Shown here piece by piece: positions 6,216-14,900 of a stretch of DNA of 30,095 bases. How positions within the stretch are numbered: position 1 is the first letter of the stretch; every line of letters begins with the position of its first letter. The translations under genes and the position numbers were made by a program. The DNA lies in assembly GCA_964589765.1 (NCBI GenBank), contig CAZPUM010000015.1, forward strand, positions 1-30,095, given 5' to 3'. The notes below the pieces were generated by a model, which had not been told where the DNA came from, ran no database searches, and was given only the letters and a program-made list of their open reading frames with translations. The stretch is from UBA525 sp964589765 (lineage in GTDB: Archaea; Nanobdellota; Nanobdellia; Woesearchaeales; UBA525).

Positions 6216-8135
6216 ATGTCAGAGATTAACGTGCGCTTTCCGGATGGAAGCGAAAAACAGTTCCAGAGAGGAACAACACCTTTTGAGATTGCTAAAAGCA
6301 TAAGCGACGGTCTTTCAAGAAACACTGTTGCTGCTGAGGCCAATGAAAAGTTGATTGACTCAACCCGTCCATTGACGGAAGATACAAATCTTACGCTTCT
6401 CACTACCAAAGATGAAAAAGGTTTGGAAGTTCTCAGACACAGTTGTGCACACATACTTGCTCAGGCGGTTCTTAGACTGTATCCTGATGCAAAACCGACT
6501 ATAGGGCCTGTAATTGAGAATGGGTTCTTTTATGACTTTGATAACCTTGACATTAACGACGAAGATTTGCCCAAGATAGAATCTGAGATGAAAAAGATTG
6601 TCAAGGAAAAACTCAGTTGTGAAAGACATGAGTACAAAAATCCTGATGAAGCAAAAAAAGACTACCCTGACAATCAGTACAAACATGAGCTTATAGAAGA
6701 GTTCTCTGATGGTGAGTTGTCAAAATATTCCCAGGGAGAGTTTTTCGATCTTTGCCGTGGACCGCACATACCTAACACAAAGTTTGCTGAAGCCTTTAAG
6801 ATAACAAAGACTGCCCAGGCTTACTGGAGGGGAGACTCGGACAATGTCCAGTTGACAAGAATATACGGGTTGTGCTTCGCAACAAAGAAAGAGCTAAGTG
6901 ATTACTTGGAGTTCCTCGAAGAAGCAAAAAAAAGGGACCACAGAAAGATTGGTAAAGAACTTGGCCTAATGATGTTCCACGAGGTTAGTCCCGGTTCGCC
7001 ATTTTTCCTTCCTAAGGGTGCCGTAGTCTACAATGAACTCTTAAAGTTGATGCGTGAGGAGTACCAAAAAAGAGGGTACGATGAGGTTGTGACTCCTTTA
7101 TTATACGACAAGTCTCTTTGGGAGAAGTCTGGGCACTGGGAACATTACAAGGAGAATATGTTCATGGTTGAGGTAGAAGGCAGAATTCAGAGTCTGAAAC
7201 CTATGAACTGCCCGGGCCACTGTTTGATGTATGCTAACGACACGAAAAGCTATAGAGACCTGCCTATAAAGATCGCTGACTTTGCACCTCTACACAGGAA
7301 TGAGTTATCAGGAACACTTTCGGGCTTGACCAGAGTAAGGAAGTTCAGTCAGGATGACAGCCACATATTTTGTACTATGGACCAGCTTACTGATGAATTG
7401 AAGGCACTGATGGAGTTCATGAACTACATCTATGTTGATGTGTTCAAGATGGAGTACACTCTAGAACTATCCACGAGGCCTGAGAAGTTTATGGGCGAGA
7501 TAGAACAATGGGAACAGGCGGAACTTGCTCTTGCTAATGTTCTCAAAGAGTTAGAACTTAGATATCGCATCAATGAGGGGGATGGAGCGTTCTACGGTCC
7601 AAAGATAGATGTCCATGTGCGTGATGCCATTGGCAGGAGTCATCAGTGCGCGACGATACAGCTGGACTTCCAACTGCCTGAGAGGTTTGACCTCACATAT
7701 GAGGGTAGTGATGGTGTAAAACACAGGCCTGTTATGATTCACAGGGCAATTCTGGGTAGCTTGGAAAGATTTTTCGCTGTCATGGTTGAGCACTTTGCAG
7801 GAAAATTCCCTCTATGGCTTAGTCCAGAACAGGTCAGGGTTCTGCCCATAGCTGACAGACACACAGCTCACTCTGCCATTGTTGTTGAAAATTTAAAGAA
7901 AGCAGGATTGAGAGCAACACTTGATGACAGGGCTTTGACCACTAACAAAAAAATTCGAGAAGCTGAGCTTGACAGAGTAAACTATATCTTTGTTGTTGGA
8001 GACAGAGAGGTTGATGCCCTGACTGTAAATGTACGAACGCGTGAAAACAAGATTTGTGGAGAGAAACCTGTGGAAGAGATGGTTGAAAAACTTAAACAAG
8101 AGGTTTCAGAAAGGTCGTCAGAAAGTCTGCTTTAA
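6216..8135 (+). CDS. thrS: Threonyl-tRNA synthetase, bacterial-type architecture
   Basis: The 639-aa protein charges tRNA-Thr with threonine. Domain order: TGS domain (about 1-63), N2 editing domain with the H75-x3-H79 pair (HSCAH) and FFDLC180RGPH184, catalytic class II core from about residue 245 (motif 1 near GAVVYNELLKLMREEY), the zinc-binding MNC332PGHC, the dimer-spanning YGPKIDVHVRDAIGR and HRPVMIHRAILGSLERFFAV, and the C-terminal anticodon-binding domain (PLWLSPEQVRVLPI to the end). This TGS plus editing layout is that of bacteria and eukaryotes, whereas many archaea use a ThrRS with an unrelated N-terminal editing domain. It is an isolated gene with its own promoter and ribosome binding site; tRNA-Thr(TGT) lies about 2.7 kb upstream. 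Confidence 0.97.
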   Translation: MSEINVRFPDGSEKQFQRGTTPFEIAKSISDGLSRNTVAAEANEKLIDSTRPLTEDTNLTLLTTKDEKGLEVLRHSCAHILAQAVLRLYPDAKPTIGPVIENGFFYDFDNLDINDEDLPKIESEMKKIVKEKLSCERHEYKNPDEAKKDYPDNQYKHELIEEFSDGELSKYSQGEFFDLCRGPHIPNTKFAEAFKITKTAQAYWRGDSDNVQLTRIYGLCFATKKELSDYLEFLEEAKKRDHRKIGKELGLMMFHEVSPGSPFFLPKGAVVYNELLKLMREEYQKRGYDEVVTPLLYDKSLWEKSGHWEHYKENMFMVEVEGRIQSLKPMNCPGHCLMYANDTKSYRDLPIKIADFAPLHRNELSGTLSGLTRVRKFSQDDSHIFCTMDQLTDELKALMEFMNYIYVDVFKMEYTLELSTRPEKFMGEIEQWEQAELALANVLKELELRYRINEGDGAFYGPKIDVHVRDAIGRSHQCATIQLDFQLPERFDLTYEGSDGVKHRPVMIHRAILGSLERFFAVMVEHFAGKFPLWLSPEQVRVLPIADRHTAHSAIVVENLKKAGLRATLDDRALTTNKKIREAELDRVNYIFVVGDREVDALTVNVRTRENKICGEKPVEEMVEKLKQEVSERSSESLL

Positions 8136-8182
8136 AAGTGGATAGCTACACGTGACAGGCATGGCTGTATGAGGGCAGGGGT

Positions 8183-8383
8183 CTAATCTTCCTCTTCTTC
8201 AAAAGCTGCCTCATATGCCTCATCGTCCTCCGACTCATCTTCGTCGTAATCTGATTCATAGCCTTCCATGAAGGCCTCTTCCTCAGGACTGATTTCGTCG
8301 TTCTCTTCGAGGCGTTCTCTAGCCTGAGCACCATACACGTTTTGCTCGTGGTCCTCTGATTCAAATGGCTCGTCTTCGAACAT
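8183..8383 (-). CDS. Small highly acidic protein of unknown function
   Basis: Starting at the ATG at 8383 this is a 66-aa protein, MFEDEPFESEDHEQNVYGAQ onward. It has a short central helix-like element (ARERLEENDEISPEEEAFMEGY) and an almost purely Asp/Glu tail. A start at 8449 adds 22 residues, but the TATA-like TTATATATC at 8404-8412 lies inside that extension, about 25 nt before 8383, which fits a leaderless start there. The EISPEEEAFMxGYE core reminds me of small acidic proteins of DPANN archaea, from memory only. It is convergent with thrS (47-nt gap) and followed by prs on the same strand. Confidence 0.75.
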   Translation of the reverse strand: MFEDEPFESEDHEQNVYGAQARERLEENDEISPEEEAFMEGYESDYDEDESEDDEAYEAAFEEEED

Positions 8384-8403
8384 TGGTGGGATTTCACGAT
8401 GGG

Positions 8404-8412
8404 GATATATAA
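8404..8412 (-). promoter_or_regulatory. TATA box of the small acidic protein gene
   Basis: TTATATATC centred about 25 nt upstream of the ATG at 8383; it supports the short reading of the gene. Confidence 0.6.
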
Positions 8413-8462
8413 GGCTTATGCCAGAACGCACTTTGTTGTTAAGTTCCAATTCCTAACTCTTG

Positions 8463-9494
8463 TCAGGCTTGATAAAGACCATGAGTCATACCTTCCTTGA
8501 AAAGTTTGCTTATGCTCCCGCCCCCTATGCTTGACTCATGCATTGTTATGGCAAAAAGATGGTCTAAGGGCACAATTTCCAGCCAGTCTTTATTCTCTTT
8601 TTTATAAACGTCTGAGCGCTGTACGCTCTCTGTAACAATAACTTTCATGCCTGATTCTCTGAACAATTGTTCCGCGGGAGGCTGGCCATTTTTTGTGCTG
8701 AAAAGACCGTGGCTTGCCACTGCTGTGACTGAATTAGCCCCGCGGGAAAGTGCGGCCTTCCCGACTTCAATCATGCTTCCTCCTGTGTCTATCATGTCGT
8801 CAAAAATCACTACATCTCTATTTTTAGGGTCTCCATAGAACCTGACGATTTTAACCTGGTTGTCGCTAGGTCGTTCTTTGTTGGTCTCAAAACAATCAAC
8901 CAGGGAGTCGATACTTTCTGCAAAGTTCCTCGCCCGTTTAAGACCTCCTGTATCTGGACTGTATACAATAAGGTCTTGGAATCTTCCCATGTATTGCTCT
9001 CTGAATCTTTGTGAAAAAACAATTCTGCCGTACAGGTCGTCCACAGGAATCTTGTAGAAACCTTGTGCTTGTTTGCTATGCATATCAAGGGTTTGGATTC
9101 TCTGAACTGTTGGGTACAGCTCTATCATGTTGGCAACCATTCTGGCGCTGATTGGAACTCTGCTGTCATCCTTCCTGTCTTGCCTGCCGTAGGGTATGAA
9201 GGGAAGAACAAGTGTTGTACTGGTGACGTCTGCTCTGCTAACTGCGTCCAAGGTTAGCATCAGTTTGATAAGGCCTGAATTCACGTCAGGTTCGTTGAAA
9301 TCATGAAGATAGAAAACATCCATGTGTCTGATTGTTCGGGGAATTTTAGGCTTAAACTCCCTGTTTGCAAACTGTGTGTACTCTACTGTGGCTAAATCCC
9401 ATCTATTGTCATTGTACTCGTTTCTAAGTCGGTCGAAAATTCGTTCAGCAAGTTCGCAGGAACTCCGGTCTGTCAGTAGAATTATATCCTGCAT
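8463..9494 (-). CDS. prs: Ribose-phosphate pyrophosphokinase (PRPP synthase)
   Basis: A 343-aa protein from the ATG at 9494 (MQDIILLTDRSS), making PRPP from ribose 5-phosphate and ATP for nucleotide and amino-acid synthesis. Two tandem phosphoribosyltransferase-like domains are present. Visible motifs are NREFKPKIP in the N-domain, LPFIPYGRQDRKDDSRVPIS (ATP site and flexible region), TLDMHSKQAQGFY, and the PRPP/ribose-phosphate loop VVIFDDMIDTGGSM. The catalytic-flexible loop near NFAESIDSLVDCFETNKERP is longer than in most bacterial enzymes. A GTG at 9506 is possible, but TTTTATATT at 9514-9522 lies about 24 nt before 9494, favouring a leaderless ATG. Monocistronic. Confidence 0.93.
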   Translation of the reverse strand: MQDIILLTDRSSCELAERIFDRLRNEYNDNRWDLATVEYTQFANREFKPKIPRTIRHMDVFYLHDFNEPDVNSGLIKLMLTLDAVSRADVTSTTLVLPFIPYGRQDRKDDSRVPISARMVANMIELYPTVQRIQTLDMHSKQAQGFYKIPVDDLYGRIVFSQRFREQYMGRFQDLIVYSPDTGGLKRARNFAESIDSLVDCFETNKERPSDNQVKIVRFYGDPKNRDVVIFDDMIDTGGSMIEVGKAALSRGANSVTAVASHGLFSTKNGQPPAEQLFRESGMKVIVTESVQRSDVYKKENKDWLEIVPLDHLFAITMHESSIGGGSISKLFKEGMTHGLYQA

Positions 9495-9513
9495 AATCTG
9501 GCCCACTAATTCG

Positions 9514-9522
9514 AATATAAAA
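9514..9522 (-). promoter_or_regulatory. TATA box of prs
   Basis: TTTTATATT centred about 24 nt before the ATG at 9494. It lies in the 36-nt gap after the Lhr-type helicase gene, so prs does not depend on readthrough from it. Confidence 0.6.
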
Positions 9523-9530
9523 GTTTTTGG

Positions 9531-12500
9531 TTACTTTAGCGTATCTTCTTTTTCCTTGAGATACTTCACTAAATCGTCGGGCCAATATTTTGGTATGGTT
9601 CCTACCAGAAAATGTCTCAGCCACTCTTTGAATTTCCCAGGATAGCTTCCCTGCTCTTCATCGATTATTCTGTTTAGTTCGAAAATATATTCTGGTTGTA
9701 ATTTTTCTTTTCTTGCTGCTTTTGAAAGTTTAAGCTTAAGATAAGCCTTGAAATCTGACTCTTTAAGTCTCTCTTCTTCTCTCTGTTTATCCCAGAGTCT
9801 TTCATATGTGAACTCTGGCTTTGGCAAAACCTCTGTTTGTTCTTTGGGCTTGCCTTCAATCTCTGCCAGAACCATTTTGTGTAAACGCCTTACGAATTCA
9901 ACTCTGTCTTCCATTTTCAATAAGTCAGTGTAACCCTGCATTACTAGATTGAACGCGAATGGACTTGGTATTTCTGTTGTCTCTTCCTTAATTGTGATAT
10001 TGTTTTTCTGAATTTTAGTAATGACTTCGTGTGCGTGTTTTATATCCATAAGGTCTTCAAGAATTTCCCTGCGGGCCTCTTTTAGGATTGGGAAGTTAAT
10101 ATCGATTCTTTTCAAGGCCGACATAATTAGGTGCGAAGACATCTGTTGTTTCCCAACAGATTTTGACTCGCCCTTGTAGTTTCTGAGAATCATCAGTGCT
10201 CTTGCAGCACAGTGCCTGAACCTTCTTTTCAGGACTTCGCTTTTGTCCAACGCAAGGTCCATTAATTGGTAAAGTTCATCAGGCTGGATGAGTTTTAGCG
10301 CTCTGTGTGCCTGTATGGGCATTGTGCTTTTCAGGTAAAACCCATTATCTGTTATTCCGATTTCAACATCCCTTCCTGTCAACTTGCCATTAACATATGC
10401 CATCGCTCTGGAAAGAACGTCATTTGTTCGTCGCCCATACAAAGTGTGAACAAAAACATATCTCTTATTGCCATCCCTGAAGTGTTCAATAACCAATCTT
10501 CCTTCGTGAGGGATTTCACTGAAGTTGTGCTGTTCATAGAAATACTGGTAAATGCTCTCAACAGATTTTTCGTCGTTGTAGAGATATTCAGTTAGCCACT
10601 CAATAATCTCTTCTTTGTTTTTACCGTGATTCAGCATCTGCCACACATATTTTCGGAATTTTTGGATTTCAGATGCTAAGTCATAGTTAAGTGGGAGCAT
10701 CTCGCTAATCCATGAAGGAACTGTTGGCAGTTTGCCTGCGCTTGTTCTGACTTGTACGGTCATTCCTCTGCTGAATCTGAATTCGTAAGGCTCTCCACCA
10801 AGAACAAATACATCTCCTGGCTTCAATCGTTCGGCAAAATCTTCGGTTACTGTGCCTATGATTGCGTCTTGAATCTTTACTTTTATTGCTGTTTCGTCAG
10901 GAATTGTTCCTACGTTTGTCATGTAGATTAATCTGGCAAGTTTTCCTCGTTTGCCGAACTTTCCTTCGTCTTCATCCCACCATATCTTGGAGTAGATGCT
11001 TCTTTTCTCTAACTCTGTGTGTTTACCTGACAGGTAATTCATGACGGAAATGAAGTCATCTCTTGATAATTGGTGGTAAGGATACGCTTTTCTTATGGAT
11101 ATGAAAGCACTTTCAACATCCTGGACCTCTTCAATAGCAAGTCCGTATATTTGTTGTGCCAGGACGTCAAGAGCATTGAATGGGATATCTATTCTGTCGA
11201 TTTTTTTATCCATTGCAGATTTCAAAAGTATGCTACACTCGACCAAGTCATCACGGTCAAGAACAATAATCCTTCCTTTAGCCTCTGCGTGAAGTTTATG
11301 TCCTGAGCGTCCGATTCTTTGTAACGCTCTGGCGACAGACTTGGGGCTTCCCAATAAAATAACCAAGTCTATGTACCCTATGTCGATTCCCAGTTCCAGA
11401 CTTGTCGAGCAGACTACACATCTAAGCTGTCCAGCTTTTAACATATCCTCAATTTTCAAGCGGTGTTTTCTTGCCAGTGAACCGTGGTGCGCGCCTATGA
11501 GTGATTTTTCTTTCAGCGCGGGTCTTTCATTAATAGGTAGGGTGTTGAGTTCTGCTTCTTCTGCCAGGTGTTCGTGGTCTTTTCCTTCGGCTTTCGTAAG
11601 AATATCCTGTTCTTCATCAACATCCAGGATGTTGGCGTAATTTTTTGGATATCTTTCCTTTAGTTGATGAACCACTCTTTCAGTGGCTGCGCGGGTATTT
11701 GTAAAAATCAGTGTACTCCTATGATTCTGTATCATGTCATGAATCATGTTGTACATCCCTTCTTGCATCTGGTTGTGAGAAGCGTTCATCACGTCCTTGA
11801 CGGGACTGACCACTTTGAGGTCTAATCGCTTCGTGTACTTTCCTTTCTCAATCCGATTGATATCAATTATTTGGCATGGCCTAAACTGTTGTTTGTCAGG
11901 GTCCTCCATGCCAACCAGGAACTTTGCTACTTCTTCCAGAGGAGCTACTGTTGCTGAAAGGCCTATTCTTGTGAATTTACAGTACCTTGCCAAACGTTCC
12001 ATGCTGAGTGAAAGGTGGACTCCTCTCTTGTTCTCGGCCAAGGAGTGGATTTCGTCCAGAATCATGTAGTTGGCCGACCTGATCATCTCGCTGAACTTCA
12101 TTGTTGTCAACATGATTGCGAAACTTTCTGGTGTTGTGATGATGATGTGGGGAGGGTTTTTCAGCATACTTGCCTTTTGGCTTGGTGTTGTGTCCCCAGT
12201 TCTGGTTCCTACCTTAATTTTCAGTTTTCTGTTGTATTTCTTTGCGATTTCAGAAATCTCTTTCAACGGTTCTGTAAGGTTTCTGTTGATGTCGTTTGCC
12301 AGGGCTTTTAGGGGGCTGATGTAAACTGCGTATACTCTGTTTTCCAGAATGCCTTTGTCCGCTTGGTCTACAAGATGGTTTATGATTGCTAAGAAGGCTG
12401 ATAATGTGTTGTGAAGATACAAACCGCCAAATCCCCCTACGAAATTCTCAAGCCCTGGAACGCTGAGGTCAACCAATTTACCTTCATAGTGCTTGGTCTC

Positions 12501-14279
12501 TAAGTTGGTGATTTGAAGCCACATAAGATTGGCTGATGTTTTCTCTTCAAGTTCAAGTAGAAGTGTTTGGTTGCCAAATTCCAGAGCTCTTGGTATGACT
12601 TTGCGCATTGCATCTTCAGTTATGGTGCCTGTGCGTCTTACTACTTCGTAAACTGAACCAAGATCTTTCTCAAAGTCTCTTCTTGTTTTGTAGTTTTTTG
12701 ATAGACTTCCTATTTTTTGATAGTCAAAATAATGTTTTCCTATGGTTTTGCCTGATGGTTTGCTTTTGCAGTGTTTGGAAATTTTGTTTTGTGCAGAATG
12801 TTCAAAGGAAAATGTGATAAATTTTTTTAGGTTTTCAATACCTCTTATTGTTATTGTGTGGTAAGTTCTTTTGATTTTTTCTTTTGTGTTTGAAGCGAAT
12901 TTTTCTGTTCTGCCAATGGAACAAAAAATATTGAAAGACATCAGAACATAATTCAGAACCTCTATTTTCTGTCTGGATGCCTGTGTAAGTCTGACTTCAT
13001 TTTCTTTAGCTTCGGCTTCAAGAGAAAAGAATACTCTTACGAATTCGTGTTTACACCTTTTAGTGCTATTAAGAAGCCAATCAGGAAGATTCACGTATCT
13101 ACCTTTTCCCGACTTTATTCCTAAGAGTTTTGATATGAAACGCGCAGCATATGTTGCGTGAAGAATAAAATCCTTGTCTGTTTTTTGAGTAAATGTCAAT
13201 CCGAACAGGTTTTTAGTATCTCTGTGGAATTGTTTCAGCAGTCCTTTTTTGTTTTTTTGGCATACTGCTATTACTTGTCCGTGTGGATACTCTCCTATGA
13301 AACCTTCTGCCGTCACAAAAGCTGTCCATCTGGCGACTGCTTCATTCACATACTTAGGGAAAGAAAACCTTGTGATTTTTCCATCGTTACCTTGTGCGAT
13401 TATTTCATTTTTTTGAAATTTATTTTTTCTTATCTGCTTGAAAATTTCATGTATTTTTTCTCTGCCGTACAAAGTTTTTTTTCTGAAGATTCTGTGAATT
13501 GTGGTCAGACCCATGCCTGTTTCTGTGGCAATGTCTTTCATGGATTTGCCTGTCAAGAGTTGAAATTTGTAATAATCCTCTTTTTGAGGGTTAAATGATT
13601 TGAAATTCTGAGTTATGGTCTTCAATCGGCAATACTCTTCAAAATCCACAACATACTTTGCTTTGTTTTTTACATCAAGTATTGCTTCTCGCCACGGCAA
13701 TTTTATCTTCAGTTCAGGAAGGTCTATTCTGCGTGGAACGCCTATTCTTTCTCCTATTTTTAGTTCTCGGGCGGGTATCCAGACTTTATTTTCATTTCTT
13801 TCAACCAGTAGGGGATGTTCTGGGCTGACAGTAACTTCTCGTCCGTAACTTGTCTTTATTCTAATGACATTTCCTTTGTAGTCTTCGTGGAAAACCATGG
13901 CTTGCTGGTTTTCTGTGAAATGTCCGTTGAAAGAGAAACTTTCTAATCCATCGATGTAATGTAACTTGCCTGTTTTATCGAATCTGGCTATTAAAGGGGT
14001 GTTTTGTGTTTTGTCAATCAGTTGTTGTCCTGTTACTATCTTGACTTTTCCTTTTTCTGAGACTAAAATGGGGGTGTCTGGAGTTACACATTTCCCGCTT
14101 CCGGTCGGACTACTAATCAGTGAGTTGATTCCAAGCTGGATGTTTCTTATGGCATATTTTTGTGGTGGACTGAAGTCTCTGAACTTGCTTGTAAACCACT
14201 CTTTGACAAAAGGGTGTAGATTATCTAGAATCTCCTTACTGGGGTAATCCTTTGTCTGGAATTGTATAGGATCTTTCAT
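9531..14279 (-). CDS. Lhr-type SF2 DNA/RNA helicase interrupted by an intein
   Basis: The 1582-aa product consists of a 1021-aa helicase plus a 561-aa intein (residues 64-624). Without the intein, Walker A reads SSPTGSGK|TLSAF. RecA1 continues with YISPLKALANDI (motif Ia), TTPESF, LDEIH (742-745, motif II) and LSAT (775-777, motif III). RecA2 has HHGSLARKHR, CSTSLELGIDIG and the motif VI region ALQRIGRSGH. After these come the winged-helix and Lhr-core region (LSGKHTELEKRSIYSKIWWD; GTIPDETAIKV; FVLGGEPYEFRF) and a C-terminal extension. Lhr-family enzymes unwind DNA or DNA-RNA hybrids with 3'-5' polarity and are tied to DNA repair. No clear promoter was found at 24-28 nt; AT-rich candidates lie at 14295-14303 and 14310-14318. 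Confidence 0.93.
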   Translation of the reverse strand: MKDPIQFQTKDYPSKEILDNLHPFVKEWFTSKFRDFSPPQKYAIRNIQLGINSLISSPTGSGKCVTPDTPILVSEKGKVKIVTGQQLIDKTQNTPLIARFDKTGKLHYIDGLESFSFNGHFTENQQAMVFHEDYKGNVIRIKTSYGREVTVSPEHPLLVERNENKVWIPARELKIGERIGVPRRIDLPELKIKLPWREAILDVKNKAKYVVDFEEYCRLKTITQNFKSFNPQKEDYYKFQLLTGKSMKDIATETGMGLTTIHRIFRKKTLYGREKIHEIFKQIRKNKFQKNEIIAQGNDGKITRFSFPKYVNEAVARWTAFVTAEGFIGEYPHGQVIAVCQKNKKGLLKQFHRDTKNLFGLTFTQKTDKDFILHATYAARFISKLLGIKSGKGRYVNLPDWLLNSTKRCKHEFVRVFFSLEAEAKENEVRLTQASRQKIEVLNYVLMSFNIFCSIGRTEKFASNTKEKIKRTYHTITIRGIENLKKFITFSFEHSAQNKISKHCKSKPSGKTIGKHYFDYQKIGSLSKNYKTRRDFEKDLGSVYEVVRRTGTITEDAMRKVIPRALEFGNQTLLLELEEKTSANLMWLQITNLETKHYEGKLVDLSVPGLENFVGGFGGLYLHNTLSAFLAIINHLVDQADKGILENRVYAVYISPLKALANDINRNLTEPLKEISEIAKKYNRKLKIKVGTRTGDTTPSQKASMLKNPPHIIITTPESFAIMLTTMKFSEMIRSANYMILDEIHSLAENKRGVHLSLSMERLARYCKFTRIGLSATVAPLEEVAKFLVGMEDPDKQQFRPCQIIDINRIEKGKYTKRLDLKVVSPVKDVMNASHNQMQEGMYNMIHDMIQNHRSTLIFTNTRAATERVVHQLKERYPKNYANILDVDEEQDILTKAEGKDHEHLAEEAELNTLPINERPALKEKSLIGAHHGSLARKHRLKIEDMLKAGQLRCVVCSTSLELGIDIGYIDLVILLGSPKSVARALQRIGRSGHKLHAEAKGRIIVLDRDDLVECSILLKSAMDKKIDRIDIPFNALDVLAQQIYGLAIEEVQDVESAFISIRKAYPYHQLSRDDFISVMNYLSGKHTELEKRSIYSKIWWDEDEGKFGKRGKLARLIYMTNVGTIPDETAIKVKIQDAIIGTVTEDFAERLKPGDVFVLGGEPYEFRFSRGMTVQVRTSAGKLPTVPSWISEMLPLNYDLASEIQKFRKYVWQMLNHGKNKEEIIEWLTEYLYNDEKSVESIYQYFYEQHNFSEIPHEGRLVIEHFRDGNKRYVFVHTLYGRRTNDVLSRAMAYVNGKLTGRDVEIGITDNGFYLKSTMPIQAHRALKLIQPDELYQLMDLALDKSEVLKRRFRHCAARALMILRNYKGESKSVGKQQMSSHLIMSALKRIDINFPILKEARREILEDLMDIKHAHEVITKIQKNNITIKEETTEIPSPFAFNLVMQGYTDLLKMEDRVEFVRRLHKMVLAEIEGKPKEQTEVLPKPEFTYERLWDKQREEERLKESDFKAYLKLKLSKAARKEKLQPEYIFELNRIIDEEQGSYPGKFKEWLRHFLVGTIPKYWPDDLVKYLKEKEDTLK
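12408..14090 (-). mobile_element. Intein with LAGLIDADG-type homing endonuclease in the helicase Walker A motif
   Basis: The intein begins at C64 (CVTPDTPILV, block A) directly after the P-loop lysine and ends at H623-N624 (GLYLHN, block G), with threonine as the +1 extein residue. Block B is VTVSPEHPLLV with the expected H155. Block F is LVDLSVPGLENFVGG, with Glu where His is usual. Between the splicing halves are a helix-turn-helix-like segment (about 245-268, KDIATETGMGLTTIHRIFRK) and two degenerate LAGLIDADG helices (WTAFVTAEGFIG at 318-329 and FVRVFFSLEAEA at 413-424), with Glu in the metal-ligand positions. All splicing residues are present, so self-splicing should work; endonuclease activity is plausible but unproven. 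The DNA is visibly AT-richer than its host gene: bases 12781-12840 hold 14 G or C out of 60. Confidence 0.93.
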
Positions 14280-14508
14280 TTTTGTTAATATGGAAATTAA
14301 TTCAAGGTCTCTAAATTGTGCTCTTCGAGAATCTCAGTCGGTTTTAAAGTGTATTCCTAAATGTCCAGTGAGAAACCAGATGTTTGTCAATCGGCAGAGA
14401 TTTTATGCGAGACAGAAACTCCTTGGCATTCATATAATTTCTTGCGTTTTTGAACCCACAAGCAACTACCCTTCTTCTTAGTGCAAATAAGATGCCTTTT
14501 TTTAGAGT
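14280..14508. other. 229-nt gap: in-frame extension after an amber stop, otherwise no recognisable gene
   Basis: On the minus strand the Pro-rich gene ends in TAG (14509-14511), but its frame continues open for 54 more codons to TAA at 14344-14346. The predicted stretch includes FKNARNYMNAKEFLSRIKSL. This may be chance, a decayed C-terminus, or a separate small gene. The rest (14280-14343) holds AT-rich promoter candidates for the helicase gene. TAG is an ordinary stop elsewhere in the window, so general stop reassignment is not supported. Confidence 0.4.
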
Positions 14509-14841
14509 CTATAATTCACGTCTCTTTCTCTGTATGATTGAATAGACATCAAGTAAAGGTTCTTGTTCAATTAGGCCCAGAGCAGGTTTTCGTGGTAATT
14601 CTAATAATTTTGGTTCAATTACAGGTTTGGTTTCAGGAAGGAATAAAGGTTCTACTAACCTTGGTGGAAGACCATTTTTTCCATCATTGAAATTGTACGG
14701 GTTACAACTTCCTCCATTCGGGTTGACCTGTTGTGTATCGTAGGGTCTAGGCAACTGTGCGGGTGGAGGTACGTAATGCCTTGGTGGCAATATTTCGTGT
14801 CTCTGAGGTAAAATTAGTGGTGGTGGATTTAGTAATGTCAT
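14509..14841 (-). CDS. Proline-rich protein of unknown function
   Basis: A 110-aa protein from the ATG at 14841 (MTLLNPPPLILPQRHEILPP), with about 22 prolines spread over its length and a basic end (QRKRREL). It has no signal peptide, membrane helix or recognisable domain, and is probably disordered. The start is set by a strong Shine-Dalgarno, AGGAGGGG at 14848-14855, 6 nt upstream; an upstream ATG at 14877 would add 12 residues but overlaps a TATA-like TTTAAATA at 14877-14884. It could be a scaffold or ligand for protein-protein contacts, which is inference. The frame continues open after the TAG stop (see the following gap). Confidence 0.6.
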   Translation of the reverse strand: MTLLNPPPLILPQRHEILPPRHYVPPPAQLPRPYDTQQVNPNGGSCNPYNFNDGKNGLPPRLVEPLFLPETKPVIEPKLLELPRKPALGLIEQEPLLDVYSIIQRKRREL

Positions 14842-14847
14842 TGTTTT

Positions 14848-14884
14848 CCCCTCCTTTTCATAAGGAAAGCGTCTCATATTTAAA
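14848..14884 (-). promoter_or_regulatory. Promoter and ribosome binding site of the Pro-rich gene
   Basis: TATA-like TTTAAATA at 14877-14884 and Shine-Dalgarno AGGAGGGG at 14848-14855. The spacing allows a leader of roughly 15 nt and fixes the start at 14841. Confidence 0.55.
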
Positions 14885-14900
14885 AAGAGTATTAAAAAAA

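Noticed and set aside
8146..8397. 83-codon frame overlapping the acidic protein
   Set aside because: It is a different frame of the same strand with unlikely Arg/Thr-rich sequence and no promoter of its own.
13158..13598. 146-codon open frame on the plus strand
   Set aside because: It is antisense to the intein, has low-complexity Phe/Ser/Cys-rich sequence caused by A-rich coding on the other strand, and shows no promoter.
14290..14481. 63-codon plus-strand frame in the gap before the helicase gene
   Set aside because: No promoter geometry or recognisable sequence; the minus-strand frame in the same place reads more like protein.
14509..14511. TAG as a sense (pyrrolysine) codon
   Set aside because: TAG ends several well-defined genes here (hydrolase-like, FKBP, MarC-like, Ski2-like and DEAD-box), so it is a normal stop; one open extension is not enough.
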